In this document: positions 21,364-29,518 of the stretch, piece after piece | How the letters are laid out: each line of letters starts with the position of its first letter | How positions within the stretch are numbered: position 1 is the first letter of the stretch | NCBI GenBank assembly: GCA_024690865.1 | Contig: JAILON010000171.1 | Location: 1-33,685, forward strand | Source: Treponema sp. | GTDB lineage: Bacteria > Spirochaetota > Spirochaetia > Treponematales > Treponemataceae | DNA: 33,685 nucleotides | Reading direction: 5' to 3' | Program-made: the position numbers and the translations under genes | The notes under the pieces: model-generated | The model's database searches: none | Told to the model about the DNA's origin: nothing | The model's input: the letters and a program-made list of their open reading frames with translations, nothing else

Positions 21364-23712
21364 TTACGCCTTGCTGGGCTTCCTGAACAGGGCCCACACG
21401 CCTACGAGGACGACCGCAGCCGCAAAGACGAAGCCGACTATGTTGCCCGCCCCGGCGAACATACTGCCGAACTGGTAGACCACGAAGGACACGACGTATG
21501 CGAATCCGCACTGCCAGCCGATTGCCGCCCATGTCCACTTGGGGCTGTTCATCTCGCGCTTGATCGCACCGATCGCGGCAAAGCATGGTGCGCACAGCAG
21601 GTTGAAGATAAGGAAGGACATACCGGCAGGATGCGTAAATGCTGCGGCAAGGTTTGCCCAGGTCTCTTCCCCGCCGTAGAGGATTCCCATCGTGCCGACG
21701 ATGTTCTCCTTCGCGACGAGCCCCGTAATCGAGGCGACGGCTGCCTGCCAGTTGCCCCATCCGACGGGAGCGAAAATCCAGGCAATCAGGCCGCCGATCT
21801 TCGCGAGGATGCTTGAGTCCATCTGCTCCTCCTCGAGCATCCCGAAGCCTTCCTCCGTCCAGCCGAAGAAGGACAGGAACCAGATGACGATCGTGGAAAG
21901 CAGGATGACCGTTCCGGCCTTCTTGATGAAGGACCAGCCGCGCTCCCACATGGACCGCATGACGTTGATGAAGGTCGGCCAGTGGTATGCGGGAAGCTCC
22001 ATGACGAAAGGAGCGACTTCACCCATGAAGGGCTTGGTCTTTTTGAGGATGATTCCGGAGACGATGATCGCCGCGATGCCGATGAAGTAGGCCGAAGTGG
22101 CGACCCACGCGGAGCCGCCGAAAATCGCGCCCGCGACCAGGGCGATGAAGGGAACCTTCGCGCCGCAGGGGATGAAGGTCGTGATCATGATCGTCATGCG
22201 GCGGTCGCGCTCGTTCTCTATCGTACGGCATGCCATGATTCCGGGAACGCCGCAGCCGGTGCCGACCAGCACGGGGATGAACGACTTGCCGGACAGTCCG
22301 AAGCGGCGGAACACGCGGTCCAGGATAAACGCGATGCGGGCCATGTATCCGCAAGCCTCAAGGAAGGCAAGGAAGATGAAGAGCACGAGCATCTGGGGCA
22401 CGAAGCCGAGGACCGCGCCGACACCTGCCACGATGCCGTCAAGGATAAGGCCCTTGAGCCAGTCCGCGCACCCGACAGCGTCAAGGCCACCCTCAATCAG
22501 GGCAGGGATACTGGGAACCCAAGTGCCGTAATCCGCAGGATCAGGCCCCTCTTCGCCATATTTTTCCGCCATGGCCTGAGCCTCCGCGACTGCGTCGGCG
22601 GTAATCTCGATCGGCTCGGAGACTTCCATAGTCTCGTCATCGATGACGACGTATGTCGCGTCTCCGTTCTCGTATGCCTCAAGGATTGCTGCGGTGTCGC
22701 CGTATTCCTCGGCGGCCTCCTCATACGCGGCAGTCCCCCTCCCGAAGAGGTGGAAGCCGTCCCCGAAGAGCCCGTCGTTCACCCAGTCAGTCGCGGCAGT
22801 ACCGATCGTGACCATGGAGACGTAGTAGACCAGCCACATGACAAGCGCGAAAATCGGCAGGGCAAGCCAGCGGTTGGTAACAATGCGGTCTATCTTGTCG
22901 GAGGTGCTGAGCTTGTGGTGGGACTTCTTGGTCAGGCACTTCTTGATGATTGACTCGATGTACTTGTAGCGTTCCGCCGTGATAATCGACTCCGAGTCGT
23001 CGTCCAGCTCCTTCTCGCAGGACTTGATATCCGTCTCTATGTGGGCAAGCTTCTCGGCAGATACCCCAAGGGCCTTGGTGACCTTCTCGTCGCGCTCGAA
23101 GAGCTTCACCGAATACCAGCGGTGCTGCTCAGCAGGCAGGTCGTGCACGACGGCCTCCTCTATGTGGGCGAGCGCATGCTCCACGCATCCCTCGAAGCGG
23201 TGCTTGTAGAGCATGGGCTGCTTTTCTTTCGCCTTGCTGACGGCAAGCTCTGCCGCCTCGCTGCATCCCGTCCCCTTGAGGGCAGAAATCTCGACAACCG
23301 GGCAGCCGAGCTCCTCCTGCATCGCGTCTATGTGAATCTTGTCGCCGTTCTTCTTGACGACATCAATCATGTTGACGGCAACCACCATCGGAATGCCAAG
23401 CTCCGCAAGCTGGGTCGTCAGATAGAGGTTGCGCTCAAGGTTGGTCCCGTCAACGATGTTCAGGATTGCGTCAGGCCGCTCCTTCACAAGGTAGTCGCGG
23501 GAGACGACCTCTTCCAACGTATACGGGGAAAGGGAGTATATGCCGGGCAGGTCCGTGACGACGACCTCGCCGTTATGCCCCTTGAACTTTCCTTCCTTCT
23601 TTTCCACGGTGACGCCGGGCCAGTTCCCGACGAACTGGTTTGAGCCCGTGAGAGCATTGAAGAGCGTCGTCTTTCCGGCGTTCGGGTTTCCTGCAAGCGC
23701 TATTTTTATCAT
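21364..23712 (-). CDS. feoB: Ferrous iron transport protein B (FeoB), canonical copy
   Basis: A 782-residue GTP-dependent Fe(II) importer of the inner membrane. The start at 23712 is fixed by GGAGGT before it. G1 GNPNAGKT at 8-15, G3 DLPG at 54-57, G4 NMID at 114-117 and a helical GDI-like stretch (about 170-270) precede the membrane part. Both gate motifs are normal: GTGCGVPGIMACRT and IPCGAKVPF. Between the first two membrane helices there is an acidic insert of about 70 residues (roughly 326-394) rich in Glu and Asp with no hydrophobic part, probably an external loop that could concentrate metal. The FeoA gene upstream ends 1 base before this start. This is the likely main iron importer of the operon. 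Confidence 0.96.
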   Translation of the reverse strand: MIKIALAGNPNAGKTTLFNALTGSNQFVGNWPGVTVEKKEGKFKGHNGEVVVTDLPGIYSLSPYTLEEVVSRDYLVKERPDAILNIVDGTNLERNLYLTTQLAELGIPMVVAVNMIDVVKKNGDKIHIDAMQEELGCPVVEISALKGTGCSEAAELAVSKAKEKQPMLYKHRFEGCVEHALAHIEEAVVHDLPAEQHRWYSVKLFERDEKVTKALGVSAEKLAHIETDIKSCEKELDDDSESIITAERYKYIESIIKKCLTKKSHHKLSTSDKIDRIVTNRWLALPIFALVMWLVYYVSMVTIGTAATDWVNDGLFGDGFHLFGRGTAAYEEAAEEYGDTAAILEAYENGDATYVVIDDETMEVSEPIEITADAVAEAQAMAEKYGEEGPDPADYGTWVPSIPALIEGGLDAVGCADWLKGLILDGIVAGVGAVLGFVPQMLVLFIFLAFLEACGYMARIAFILDRVFRRFGLSGKSFIPVLVGTGCGVPGIMACRTIENERDRRMTIMITTFIPCGAKVPFIALVAGAIFGGSAWVATSAYFIGIAAIIVSGIILKKTKPFMGEVAPFVMELPAYHWPTFINVMRSMWERGWSFIKKAGTVILLSTIVIWFLSFFGWTEEGFGMLEEEQMDSSILAKIGGLIAWIFAPVGWGNWQAAVASITGLVAKENIVGTMGILYGGEETWANLAAAFTHPAGMSFLIFNLLCAPCFAAIGAIKREMNSPKWTWAAIGWQCGFAYVVSFVVYQFGSMFAGAGNIVGFVFAAAVVLVGVWALFRKPSKA

Positions 23713-23713
23713 C

Positions 23714-23932
23714 TTATTTAACCTCCACCATCTCGGCATCCGCCTTGCGGACGGACAGCTCGTATCCGCGCACCGTGACTTCCACTGGGTCTCCGAGCGG
23801 GGCAACCTTGCGCACAAAGATTTCCGTTCCCTTTGTGATTCCCATGTCCATGATGCGGCGCTTCACGGCCCCTTCTCCGGTGATTTTCTGGACAGTCACT
23901 GTCTGCCCGGTCTTTACATCTTTTAAAGTCAT
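23714..23932 (-). CDS. feoA: FeoA domain protein (partner of the canonical FeoB)
   Basis: A 72-residue FeoA: MTLKDVKTGQTVTVQKI, GAVKRRIMDMGITKGTEIFV and GDPVEVTVRGYELSVRK. All elements of the SH3-like fold are present. It lies 2 bases after the HMA-like gene and 1 base before feoB, so all are one message. It differs strongly from the other FeoA, matching the divergence of the two FeoB copies. Confidence 0.94.
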   Translation of the reverse strand: MTLKDVKTGQTVTVQKITGEGAVKRRIMDMGITKGTEIFVRKVAPLGDPVEVTVRGYELSVRKADAEMVEVK

Positions 23933-23934
23933 AT

Positions 23935-24261
23935 CTATTTCTCCTTACCATGTTCTGCATTCCGCAGCACGGCTTTTTTTACATCTTCAATTCCCGCCAG
24001 CACATCGCCCTTCTTTTTGGGCGTGTAGAAGCGGACCTTCGGCTCTATCTTGAGCAGATAGGGCACAAGCTTCTTAAGATTCTCAACGTCCACCGACTCC
24101 TCTGGATATACAGCCAGTATGCTCGCAGTGCTCTCCTTGTAGGTAATTTCCGCCTGCGGGCAAATCTGCTTCACGACATCCAGCGCAGCTTCCCGTATGT
24201 CACCGTCCCGCAGGACTGGATCACGGAAGCGGAGCCTGCCGGGGAAGTAATTGTACTGCAT
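23935..24261 (-). CDS. HMA-like small protein (no CxxC)
   Basis: A 108-residue protein. The first 75 residues (YFPGRLRFRDPVL then a helix, a strand ITYKESTASILAVYP and the helix DVENLKKLVPYLL) resemble the ferredoxin-like HMA domain that also opens the neighbouring P-type ATPase, including the PGR(I/L)R motif, but it lacks the CxxC metal site. The end is lysine rich. It lies 18 bases after the ATPase and 2 bases before feoA. It may act as a regulatory or docking partner of the ATPase. The fold assignment is inferred from pattern similarity. Confidence 0.65.
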   Translation of the reverse strand: MQYNYFPGRLRFRDPVLRDGDIREAALDVVKQICPQAEITYKESTASILAVYPEESVDVENLKKLVPYLLKIEPKVRFYTPKKKGDVLAGIEDVKKAVLRNAEHGKEK

Positions 24262-24279
24262 CTATCCCCCCCTGCTGAC

Positions 24280-26379
24280 CTAGTCGCCACCCGTCAGCAC
24301 CGGCTTCATCGCATTGACGCTGAACGCCACGGTCGAAGCGTTATGCAACACGGCGGCAAGAGAAGGCGAAATTGCCCCGAACAAGCCCAGCAGCATGAAC
24401 ATCGTGTTCACCGTAACGATGCCCCTGTTGTTGCTTTCTATCTTTTCCATCAGCCTTCTGCCCAGAACGCGGGTCTTGTACAGCCCCTCAAGCCCGTCCT
24501 CGCTGGAAAGGAGTATATCAGCCGTCTCGCCGGTGATGTCGGCGCAGTCGCCCATCGCGACCCCCGTGTCGGCGGCGGCGAGGGCAGGTGCATCGTTTAT
24601 GCCGTCGCCAATCATTATCACCGTATGGCCTTTCTTCTTCTGCTCTTCTATATAGTTGAACTTGTCCTCGGGCAAGGCGCGGGAGATGTAACGGTCAATT
24701 CCCGCAATCTTCGCGGCATTCTTGGCAGCCCCCTCGTCATCCCCGGTAATCATCACGCAGTTCCGTATGCCGCTCTGGTGCAGTTTCCTGATGATGTCGG
24801 GAGCGTCTTTCCGCACGGGGTCGTTGACGGCAAAGATTCCGATAACCTCCTTTTCCTCAGCAAGGTACAGGAGCGACTCACCGTTCTTTATGGCATCCTT
24901 CTGGATTTTGTCAAGTCCATCTGGAGCAGTGACATTCTCATCGTCAAAGACGAAATGCCGGCTGCCTATGACGAGCTTCTTTCCGTCCAGCGTCGTCGCA
25001 ATCCCGTGCGCAACGATGTACTCCACCTTGGCATGGCGCTCCGGATGCAGGATGCCCCTCGTCTCGGCAGCCTTGACGATAGCCGTCGCAACAGGATGAG
25101 CGAAATGCTCTTCCAGACAGGCGGCAACAGCAAGGACTTCTTTTTCGCTCCGTCCGCCGAAAGTAATGATACGTGCCAACTGGGGAGCCGCCGCCGTCAG
25201 CGTCCCGGTCTTGTCAAAGACCACGGTATCGGCGTTTGAGGCATCCTCCAGGAACTTGCCGCCCTTGACGACGATTCCGTTTTCAGCCGCCTCCTTCATC
25301 GCGCTCAAGACGGCGATAGGAGAAGCGAGCTTCATTGCACAGGAGTAGTCAACCATCAGCGTCGCCATGACCTTGCTCATGTCGCGCGTAAAGAGGAAAG
25401 TCACGAGCGAAAGCAGGAAATTGTATTTGACGAGAGCGTCCGCAAGCCGCTCCGAGCGAATCTGGGAAGAGACCTTGAGCTGCTGCGAGCTGTCTATCAT
25501 TGCAAGTATGTTTTGAACCTTCGTCTGGCTTCCGGTCGCGCGGACCTCGACAAACAGCTCCCCCTCCTGTACGATGGTGCCCGCAAAGACGCTGTTGCCC
25601 TCCCGCTTTTCCACCGCAAGGGGCTCGCCGGTTATGGAAGCCTGGTTGACCAATCCTTCGCCCTGGAGTACGGTTCCGTCCACGGGGATGACGCTCCCCG
25701 TCCGAACGGCGATGACGTCACCCTTCTTCACGGCCTTGAGGGGAACGGTCCGCTCGCTGTCGCCCTCGACAAGCTGCACCTGATCGTTCTGGCTCAGGAG
25801 GCGGTCGGCAAGGTCTGAATAGGATTTTTTCTTGGTAAAATCCTCTATTGTATCGCCTATGTTCAGAAGGAAGTTGATGTTGGAGGCGGTCTTGTTGTCG
25901 CCCGTAATCAGCGCCATCGATATGGCAGCCGCATCGAGCACTTCCGATTTGAAGAAGTCGCCGGAAGCCGCCGTACCGAATCCCTTCAGAATCCTCGGTG
26001 CAAGCGAGTAGACCTGCAACAGCAGGCGAACCGGGACCGGGAGCAGCTGCTTGACGTAGTGCCAGACCGTCATACAGGCAAGGTCAAAGAGCAGGCTTTC
26101 CTGCTCAGCAGGCTCGTCTACGCTGTCAAGCATCTCTGGATTGTTCAGATATTTGCCCGAGAGGGCGAGAAAATACGCCTTTATGTGTTTTTCGGACAGT
26201 TTTTCCGTGTCATAATAGATAAGGAAGGAGGCGGTCGTGTAGTTCACACTCACGTCCGTCATTCCTTCCTGAACCGAAAGCAGACTGTGCGCAAGGGCCG
26301 CCTGTCGCCGTGAGATTTTTGTCTTGTCATAGCCGACGCGAATGCGGCCCGGCAGAGAATGCTTTACGGTGAAGTCCAT
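24280..26379 (-). CDS. P1B-type heavy-metal ATPase with unusual SCA metal motif
   Basis: A 699-residue ATPase; the start is the ATG at 26379, 1 base after the previous stop. The N-terminus (1-80) is an HMA-like domain (HSLPGRIRVGYDKT) without CxxC. The actuator loop TGEP is at 250-253, the phosphorylation site DKTGTLT has Asp389, and the hinge GDGINDAPAL is present. The membrane metal site reads DYSCAMKLASP (S346-C347-A348), where copper exporters have CPC and cobalt/iron exporters SPC. The proline is missing, so the metal cannot be assigned from known groups. The family is typically an exporter. Its place in a feo operon suggests removal of excess Fe(II) or of a metal that enters with it. 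Confidence 0.92.
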   Translation of the reverse strand: MDFTVKHSLPGRIRVGYDKTKISRRQAALAHSLLSVQEGMTDVSVNYTTASFLIYYDTEKLSEKHIKAYFLALSGKYLNNPEMLDSVDEPAEQESLLFDLACMTVWHYVKQLLPVPVRLLLQVYSLAPRILKGFGTAASGDFFKSEVLDAAAISMALITGDNKTASNINFLLNIGDTIEDFTKKKSYSDLADRLLSQNDQVQLVEGDSERTVPLKAVKKGDVIAVRTGSVIPVDGTVLQGEGLVNQASITGEPLAVEKREGNSVFAGTIVQEGELFVEVRATGSQTKVQNILAMIDSSQQLKVSSQIRSERLADALVKYNFLLSLVTFLFTRDMSKVMATLMVDYSCAMKLASPIAVLSAMKEAAENGIVVKGGKFLEDASNADTVVFDKTGTLTAAAPQLARIITFGGRSEKEVLAVAACLEEHFAHPVATAIVKAAETRGILHPERHAKVEYIVAHGIATTLDGKKLVIGSRHFVFDDENVTAPDGLDKIQKDAIKNGESLLYLAEEKEVIGIFAVNDPVRKDAPDIIRKLHQSGIRNCVMITGDDEGAAKNAAKIAGIDRYISRALPEDKFNYIEEQKKKGHTVIMIGDGINDAPALAAADTGVAMGDCADITGETADILLSSEDGLEGLYKTRVLGRRLMEKIESNNRGIVTVNTMFMLLGLFGAISPSLAAVLHNASTVAFSVNAMKPVLTGGD

Positions 26380-26380
26380 C

Positions 26381-26590
26381 TTATGAGTTTGCCTTGGAGT
26401 CCTGCTCAGCCTTGATATCTTCGGCATCCTCCTTTATGGTCTCGAAGTACTCCTTCGCATCGTCCTTGAGCTGCATGCCACCCGCGATGACCTTCGCGCA
26501 GCCCTTCCTGAACGTATCAGTCTTAAGGATAGCAGCCGCCGCAACCCCAGCGGCCAAGCCCCAGAGAAACATCTTCTTACCGTCCGTCAT
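26381..26590 (-). CDS. Small membrane-anchored protein (DUF6110-like)
   Basis: A 69-residue protein led by GGAGGT before the ATG at 26590. It has one hydrophobic segment (MFLWGLAAGVAAAAILK, about residues 7-23), then FRKGCAKVIAGGMQLKDDAKEYFETI and an acidic tail. Small proteins of this kind (DUF6110 or YtxH-like) are common directly before P-type ATPases in anaerobes. It starts the operon and is 1 base from the ATPase start, so it probably helps the ATPase, for example as a regulatory subunit. The family name is uncertain. Confidence 0.7.
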   Translation of the reverse strand: MTDGKKMFLWGLAAGVAAAAILKTDTFRKGCAKVIAGGMQLKDDAKEYFETIKEDAEDIKAEQDSKANS

Positions 26591-26608
26591 ATAGAACCTC
26601 CATGCTTT

Positions 26609-26625
26609 TGTTAGTAAAACTAACA
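26609..26625 (-). promoter_or_regulatory. Perfect palindrome TGTTAGT-AAA-ACTAACA before the feo operon
   Basis: Seven-bp arms with a 3-base centre, ending 18 bases before the first start codon of the operon, so a bound repressor would stop transcription. The upstream minus strand is AT rich and offers TTGCAT-17-TACTTT as a possible weak promoter. It resembles the palindrome at 3473-3488; a metal-dependent repressor (TroR/DtxR or Fur type) is the natural candidate. Confidence 0.7.
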
Positions 26626-26735
26626 CATAATTAACATAAAGTAACGCAAATTTGTTTTATATGCAAGTAGTAAGTTGTAGAAAATTGACGATAAAACAGG
26701 CTTTTCCGTGCATCCCTGCCGCATCCCAGTTGCAT

Positions 26736-26788
26736 CCCCGCCCCCCACGGGGCCCAAAGCCACACGCCCCCAAGCCACTTAAGGGGGC
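26736..26788. other. Two GC hairpins in the divergent intergenic region
   Basis: CCCCG/CGGGG (26736-26740 with 26748-26752) and GCCCCC/GGGGGC (26766-26771 with 26783-26788, 11-base loop) lie between the feo operator and the TetR promoter. No T run follows on the plus strand and no gene is visible in 26626-26852. They could limit read-through between the divergent units. Confidence 0.4.
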
Positions 26789-26814
26789 AAACCACGCGCC
26801 CAATACCGAGGGCG

Positions 26815-26843
26815 TTTACACGCATGGCTTCTTTTGATAGAAT
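26815..26843 (+). promoter_or_regulatory. Promoter of the ABC-linked TetR gene
   Basis: TTTACA (26815-26820), 17 bases, TAGAAT (26838-26843), followed by AGGAAG and the ATG at 26853. Because the -10 ends only 9 bases before the ATG, the Shine-Dalgarno would lie at or before the 5' end of the message. Confidence 0.55.
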
Positions 26844-26852
26844 AGGAAGCTG

Positions 26853-27476
26853 ATGGAAGAAAAAGGGAACGACACACTTAGGAAAATCCTCGATGTTGCA
26901 CAGGAAGAATTCCTTGAGAAGGGGTTCAGCGGCGCGTCATTGCGCGCTATCGTAAAGGATGCAGGAGTCACCACAGGAGCCTTTTACGGATACTTCAAGA
27001 GCAAGGAAGACCTGTTCGACTCGCTCGTGGCAGAACACGCCAACCACATAAAGGAAATCTACGACAGAATCCTTGCACAATTTGTCAAAATGCCGCTCGA
27101 GCAACAGAAATCCTCCATGGACGACTATGCATTCACCGGCCTCAAGGAAATGTTCGACTATATCTGGGACCATAAAATTCCGTTCCGGCTCATTTTCAAA
27201 TCGGCAACCGGCACCAGATATGAGAACTTTCTTCAGGAAATCGCCCAGAAGGACATGGACTCCACGGAAGATTTCTACAACCTGCTCGAGTCGCAGGGAA
27301 CACAGGTCGAGCATATAGACCCGCTGATTGAGCAGATAGTCATCACGGGAACATTCTCGGCTTTCTTTACCTTGATTTTGCGAGACATTCCCAAAGCAGA
27401 AGCCGAACGGGGACTTTCCCAGATGTTCCGCTTCTACCGGGGAGGCTGGAACAGCCTGATGCATTTCGCCGACTGA
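26853..27476 (+). CDS. TetR/AcrR family regulator of the ABC transporter pair
   Basis: A 207-residue TetR protein. The DNA-binding domain spans about 8-55: TLRKILDVAQEEFLEKGFSGAS, LRAIVKDAGVTTGAFYGYFKSKEDLF. The C-terminal ligand domain is helical and includes IWDHKIPFRLIFKSATGTRYE. It lies 260 bases before two ABC half-transporters in the same direction, whose promoter holds a palindrome, so it probably represses them and responds to the substrate. Stretch 27477-27736 holds a hairpin and the ABC promoter but no gene. Confidence 0.92.
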   Translation: MEEKGNDTLRKILDVAQEEFLEKGFSGASLRAIVKDAGVTTGAFYGYFKSKEDLFDSLVAEHANHIKEIYDRILAQFVKMPLEQQKSSMDDYAFTGLKEMFDYIWDHKIPFRLIFKSATGTRYENFLQEIAQKDMDSTEDFYNLLESQGTQVEHIDPLIEQIVITGTFSAFFTLILRDIPKAEAERGLSQMFRFYRGGWNSLMHFAD

Positions 27477-27482
27477 CGGGGC

Positions 27483-27515
27483 TGCTTCAAAAGTCCAGCC
27501 ACGGCCTTTGAAGCA
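27483..27515 (+). terminator. Hairpin after tetR
   Basis: TGCTTCAAA (27483-27491) pairs perfectly with TTTGAAGCA (27507-27515). No T tract follows, so it may be an mRNA 3' end or stability element rather than a strong terminator. Confidence 0.45.
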
Positions 27516-27620
27516 ACCTTCGACGGAAATTTCCTCCCCTTTCACAAACAGCCCCTCCCCTCCCCTTATCCAACCTCTCATTAATTCCTTCAAACTTGTG
27601 ATTACCTCAACCTAACCCTC

Positions 27621-27680
27621 TTGACACTCATAACATTGTTATCTATACTGCCAGTGTTGCAATAAGCTAATCATTGTTAT
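27621..27680 (+). promoter_or_regulatory. Promoter and operator of the ABC transporter operon
   Basis: TTGACA (27621-27626), exactly 17 bases, TATACT (27644-27649). The spacer contains ATAACA-T-TGTTAT (27630-27642), a palindrome that would block RNA polymerase when bound. CATTGTTAT recurs downstream at 27672-27680, inside TCATT-GTTATT-AATGA. The adjacent TetR is the probable binder. Confidence 0.75.
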
Positions 27681-27736
27681 TAATGACAGCCTTTAGCGCA
27701 AACGTAATCGTAATTTCGAGCTAATGTGAGGTTTGT

Positions 27737-29518
27737 ATGTCTGACAAAAAAGTAGGAGGGCCTGCGAAAAAAGGCCTTGTCAGCTGGATCCTTTATTTCA
27801 CAGACGAGAAGAAAGGATCGTATGTAGCGAGCGTGCTGTTCGCAATCATGAGCGTGGCATGCTGCATCGCACCCTATTTCATGATTGCACGGATTGTGCG
27901 CCAGCTTATGGACGGCGTACGCGACTGGAATCTCTTCCTAAGGGAATGCGGTATCGTGGCCCTTTTCTGGTTCGGCAACGTGCTCTTCCATGCGATTTCC
28001 ACGAGCATGAGCCACATCGCAACCTTCAACCTGCTCGGCACCATCAGGAAGCGCCTGTGCGACAAGCTCACGCGGCTTCCGCTCGGCACCGTGCTAGACA
28101 TGCCGTCCGGCTCACTCAAAAGCACGATGATTGACCGCATCGACAGCATGGAGACAACGCTCGCGCACATCATCCCCGAATACACGTCAAACATCATCCT
28201 GTCTATCGCACTTGTCGCATACCTCTTTGTACTGGACTGGCGGCTTGCCCTCGCGAGCCTCGCCGTGCTTCCCGTCGGATTCATCGCGATGTGCTTCATG
28301 TTCAAGGATGGCCCCGCCCGCTTCCAGTATGCACTCGACAAAACCAAAATCCTGAATGACACGGCGGTGGAATACATCAATGGAATCGAAGTCATAAAGG
28401 CGTTTGGCAAGTCCAAGGCCTCCTACGATCGATTCGTCACCGCCGCAGAGGAGGGATCCGCCTGCTACGTGGAATGGATGCGCGACTGCATCTGGCCGCA
28501 TGCCGTCGCGACCGTCGTCACGCCGTCCCTCATCCTCTCCCTCCTTCCGATTGGAGGCTTCATGTTCCTGCACGGCTCGGTCAGTGCGTCGATGTTCATC
28601 ACCGTGATCATCCTTGCCCTCAGCGCCGTCCAGCCCTTTTTGATTGCATTTACCTATCACGACGACATTGCCAAGGCGGGCGCGATTTTCGACGAAGTTG
28701 GTTCCATCATGAGCCTGCCAGAGCTCGACCGCCCCGCCGCCGACCTGCGCAAACCCGCCGACAATTCGATTGTCCTGAAGAACGTCCGCTTCAGCTACCA
28801 TAAGGGAATCGCGGGCGAAGAGAAAAAAGAAATCCTGCACGGCATCAACATGACGCTCCCCCAGGGTTCCTACAGTGCGTTCGTGGGGCCGAGCGGCAGC
28901 GGAAAGTCCACGATAGCCCGCCTGATTGCATCCCTCTGGGACGTTGACTCCGGCTCCATCGAAATCGGAGGCGTAGACATCAGGAATCTGTCACTGGAAG
29001 AATACAACCACCGCGTCGCGTACGTGAGCCAGGACAACTTCCTGTTCGACATGAGCGTGCGCGACAATATCCGCCTGGGCCGGGAGGGAGCAACGGATAC
29101 CGAAGTGGAAGAAGTGGCGAAAAAGTCCGGCTGTTACGACTTCATCATGTCGCTGGAGCACGGATTCGACACGGTGGTCGGCGGCAGCGGAGCGCATCTG
29201 TCCGGCGGAGAACGGCAGCGGATTGCGATTGCCCGCGCGATGATGAAGGACGCTCCCATCGTCATACTGGACGAGGCGACCGCCTATACCGACCCGGAGA
29301 ACGAGGCGATTATCCAGAAGTCCGTCGCCCGCCTTGTCAAAGGCAAAACGCTTATCGTCATAGCCCACCGGATTTCGACCGTCAGCGACGCGGACAAGCT
29401 TTACGTCATCAAAAACGGCGCCATCGACAGCTCCGGTACACACGAGGAGCTGCTTGCCCAAGGTGGCCTGTATAAAAATATGTGGGAAGCACACATCAGT
29501 GCAAAGGATGGTGAATAA
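27737..29518 (+). CDS. ABC transporter, membrane-ATPase half (first of pair)
   Basis: A 593-residue half-transporter. Six membrane helices lie in about 1-320, starting near residue 25 (YVASVLFAIMSVACCIAPYF). The ATPase domain follows: Walker A VGPSGSGKST near 383, Q-loop in VSQDNFLF, signature LSGGERQR near 488, Walker B VILDEAT with the catalytic Glu, and the H-loop IAHRIST. All motifs are intact. The gene ends in a TAATG overlap with the second half, so the two probably form a heterodimer. Such TetR-controlled pairs usually export lipids, peptides or drugs, but the YbtPQ-like siderophore importers have the same layout. GAGGT precedes the ATG. Confidence 0.93.
   Translation: MSDKKVGGPAKKGLVSWILYFTDEKKGSYVASVLFAIMSVACCIAPYFMIARIVRQLMDGVRDWNLFLRECGIVALFWFGNVLFHAISTSMSHIATFNLLGTIRKRLCDKLTRLPLGTVLDMPSGSLKSTMIDRIDSMETTLAHIIPEYTSNIILSIALVAYLFVLDWRLALASLAVLPVGFIAMCFMFKDGPARFQYALDKTKILNDTAVEYINGIEVIKAFGKSKASYDRFVTAAEEGSACYVEWMRDCIWPHAVATVVTPSLILSLLPIGGFMFLHGSVSASMFITVIILALSAVQPFLIAFTYHDDIAKAGAIFDEVGSIMSLPELDRPAADLRKPADNSIVLKNVRFSYHKGIAGEEKKEILHGINMTLPQGSYSAFVGPSGSGKSTIARLIASLWDVDSGSIEIGGVDIRNLSLEEYNHRVAYVSQDNFLFDMSVRDNIRLGREGATDTEVEEVAKKSGCYDFIMSLEHGFDTVVGGSGAHLSGGERQRIAIARAMMKDAPIVILDEATAYTDPENEAIIQKSVARLVKGKTLIVIAHRISTVSDADKLYVIKNGAIDSSGTHEELLAQGGLYKNMWEAHISAKDGE

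Noticed and set aside
21982..22953. Long plus-strand frame opposite feoB
   Set aside because: It is antisense to a clear FeoB, low complexity and basic, typical of a GC-rich shadow frame.
23950..25239. Long plus-strand frame opposite the P-type ATPase
   Set aside because: It is the antisense of well-supported coding sequence; no ribosome site or family match.
26736..26788. Intrinsic terminators in the feo-tetR intergenic region
   Set aside because: The hairpins lack T tracts on either strand.
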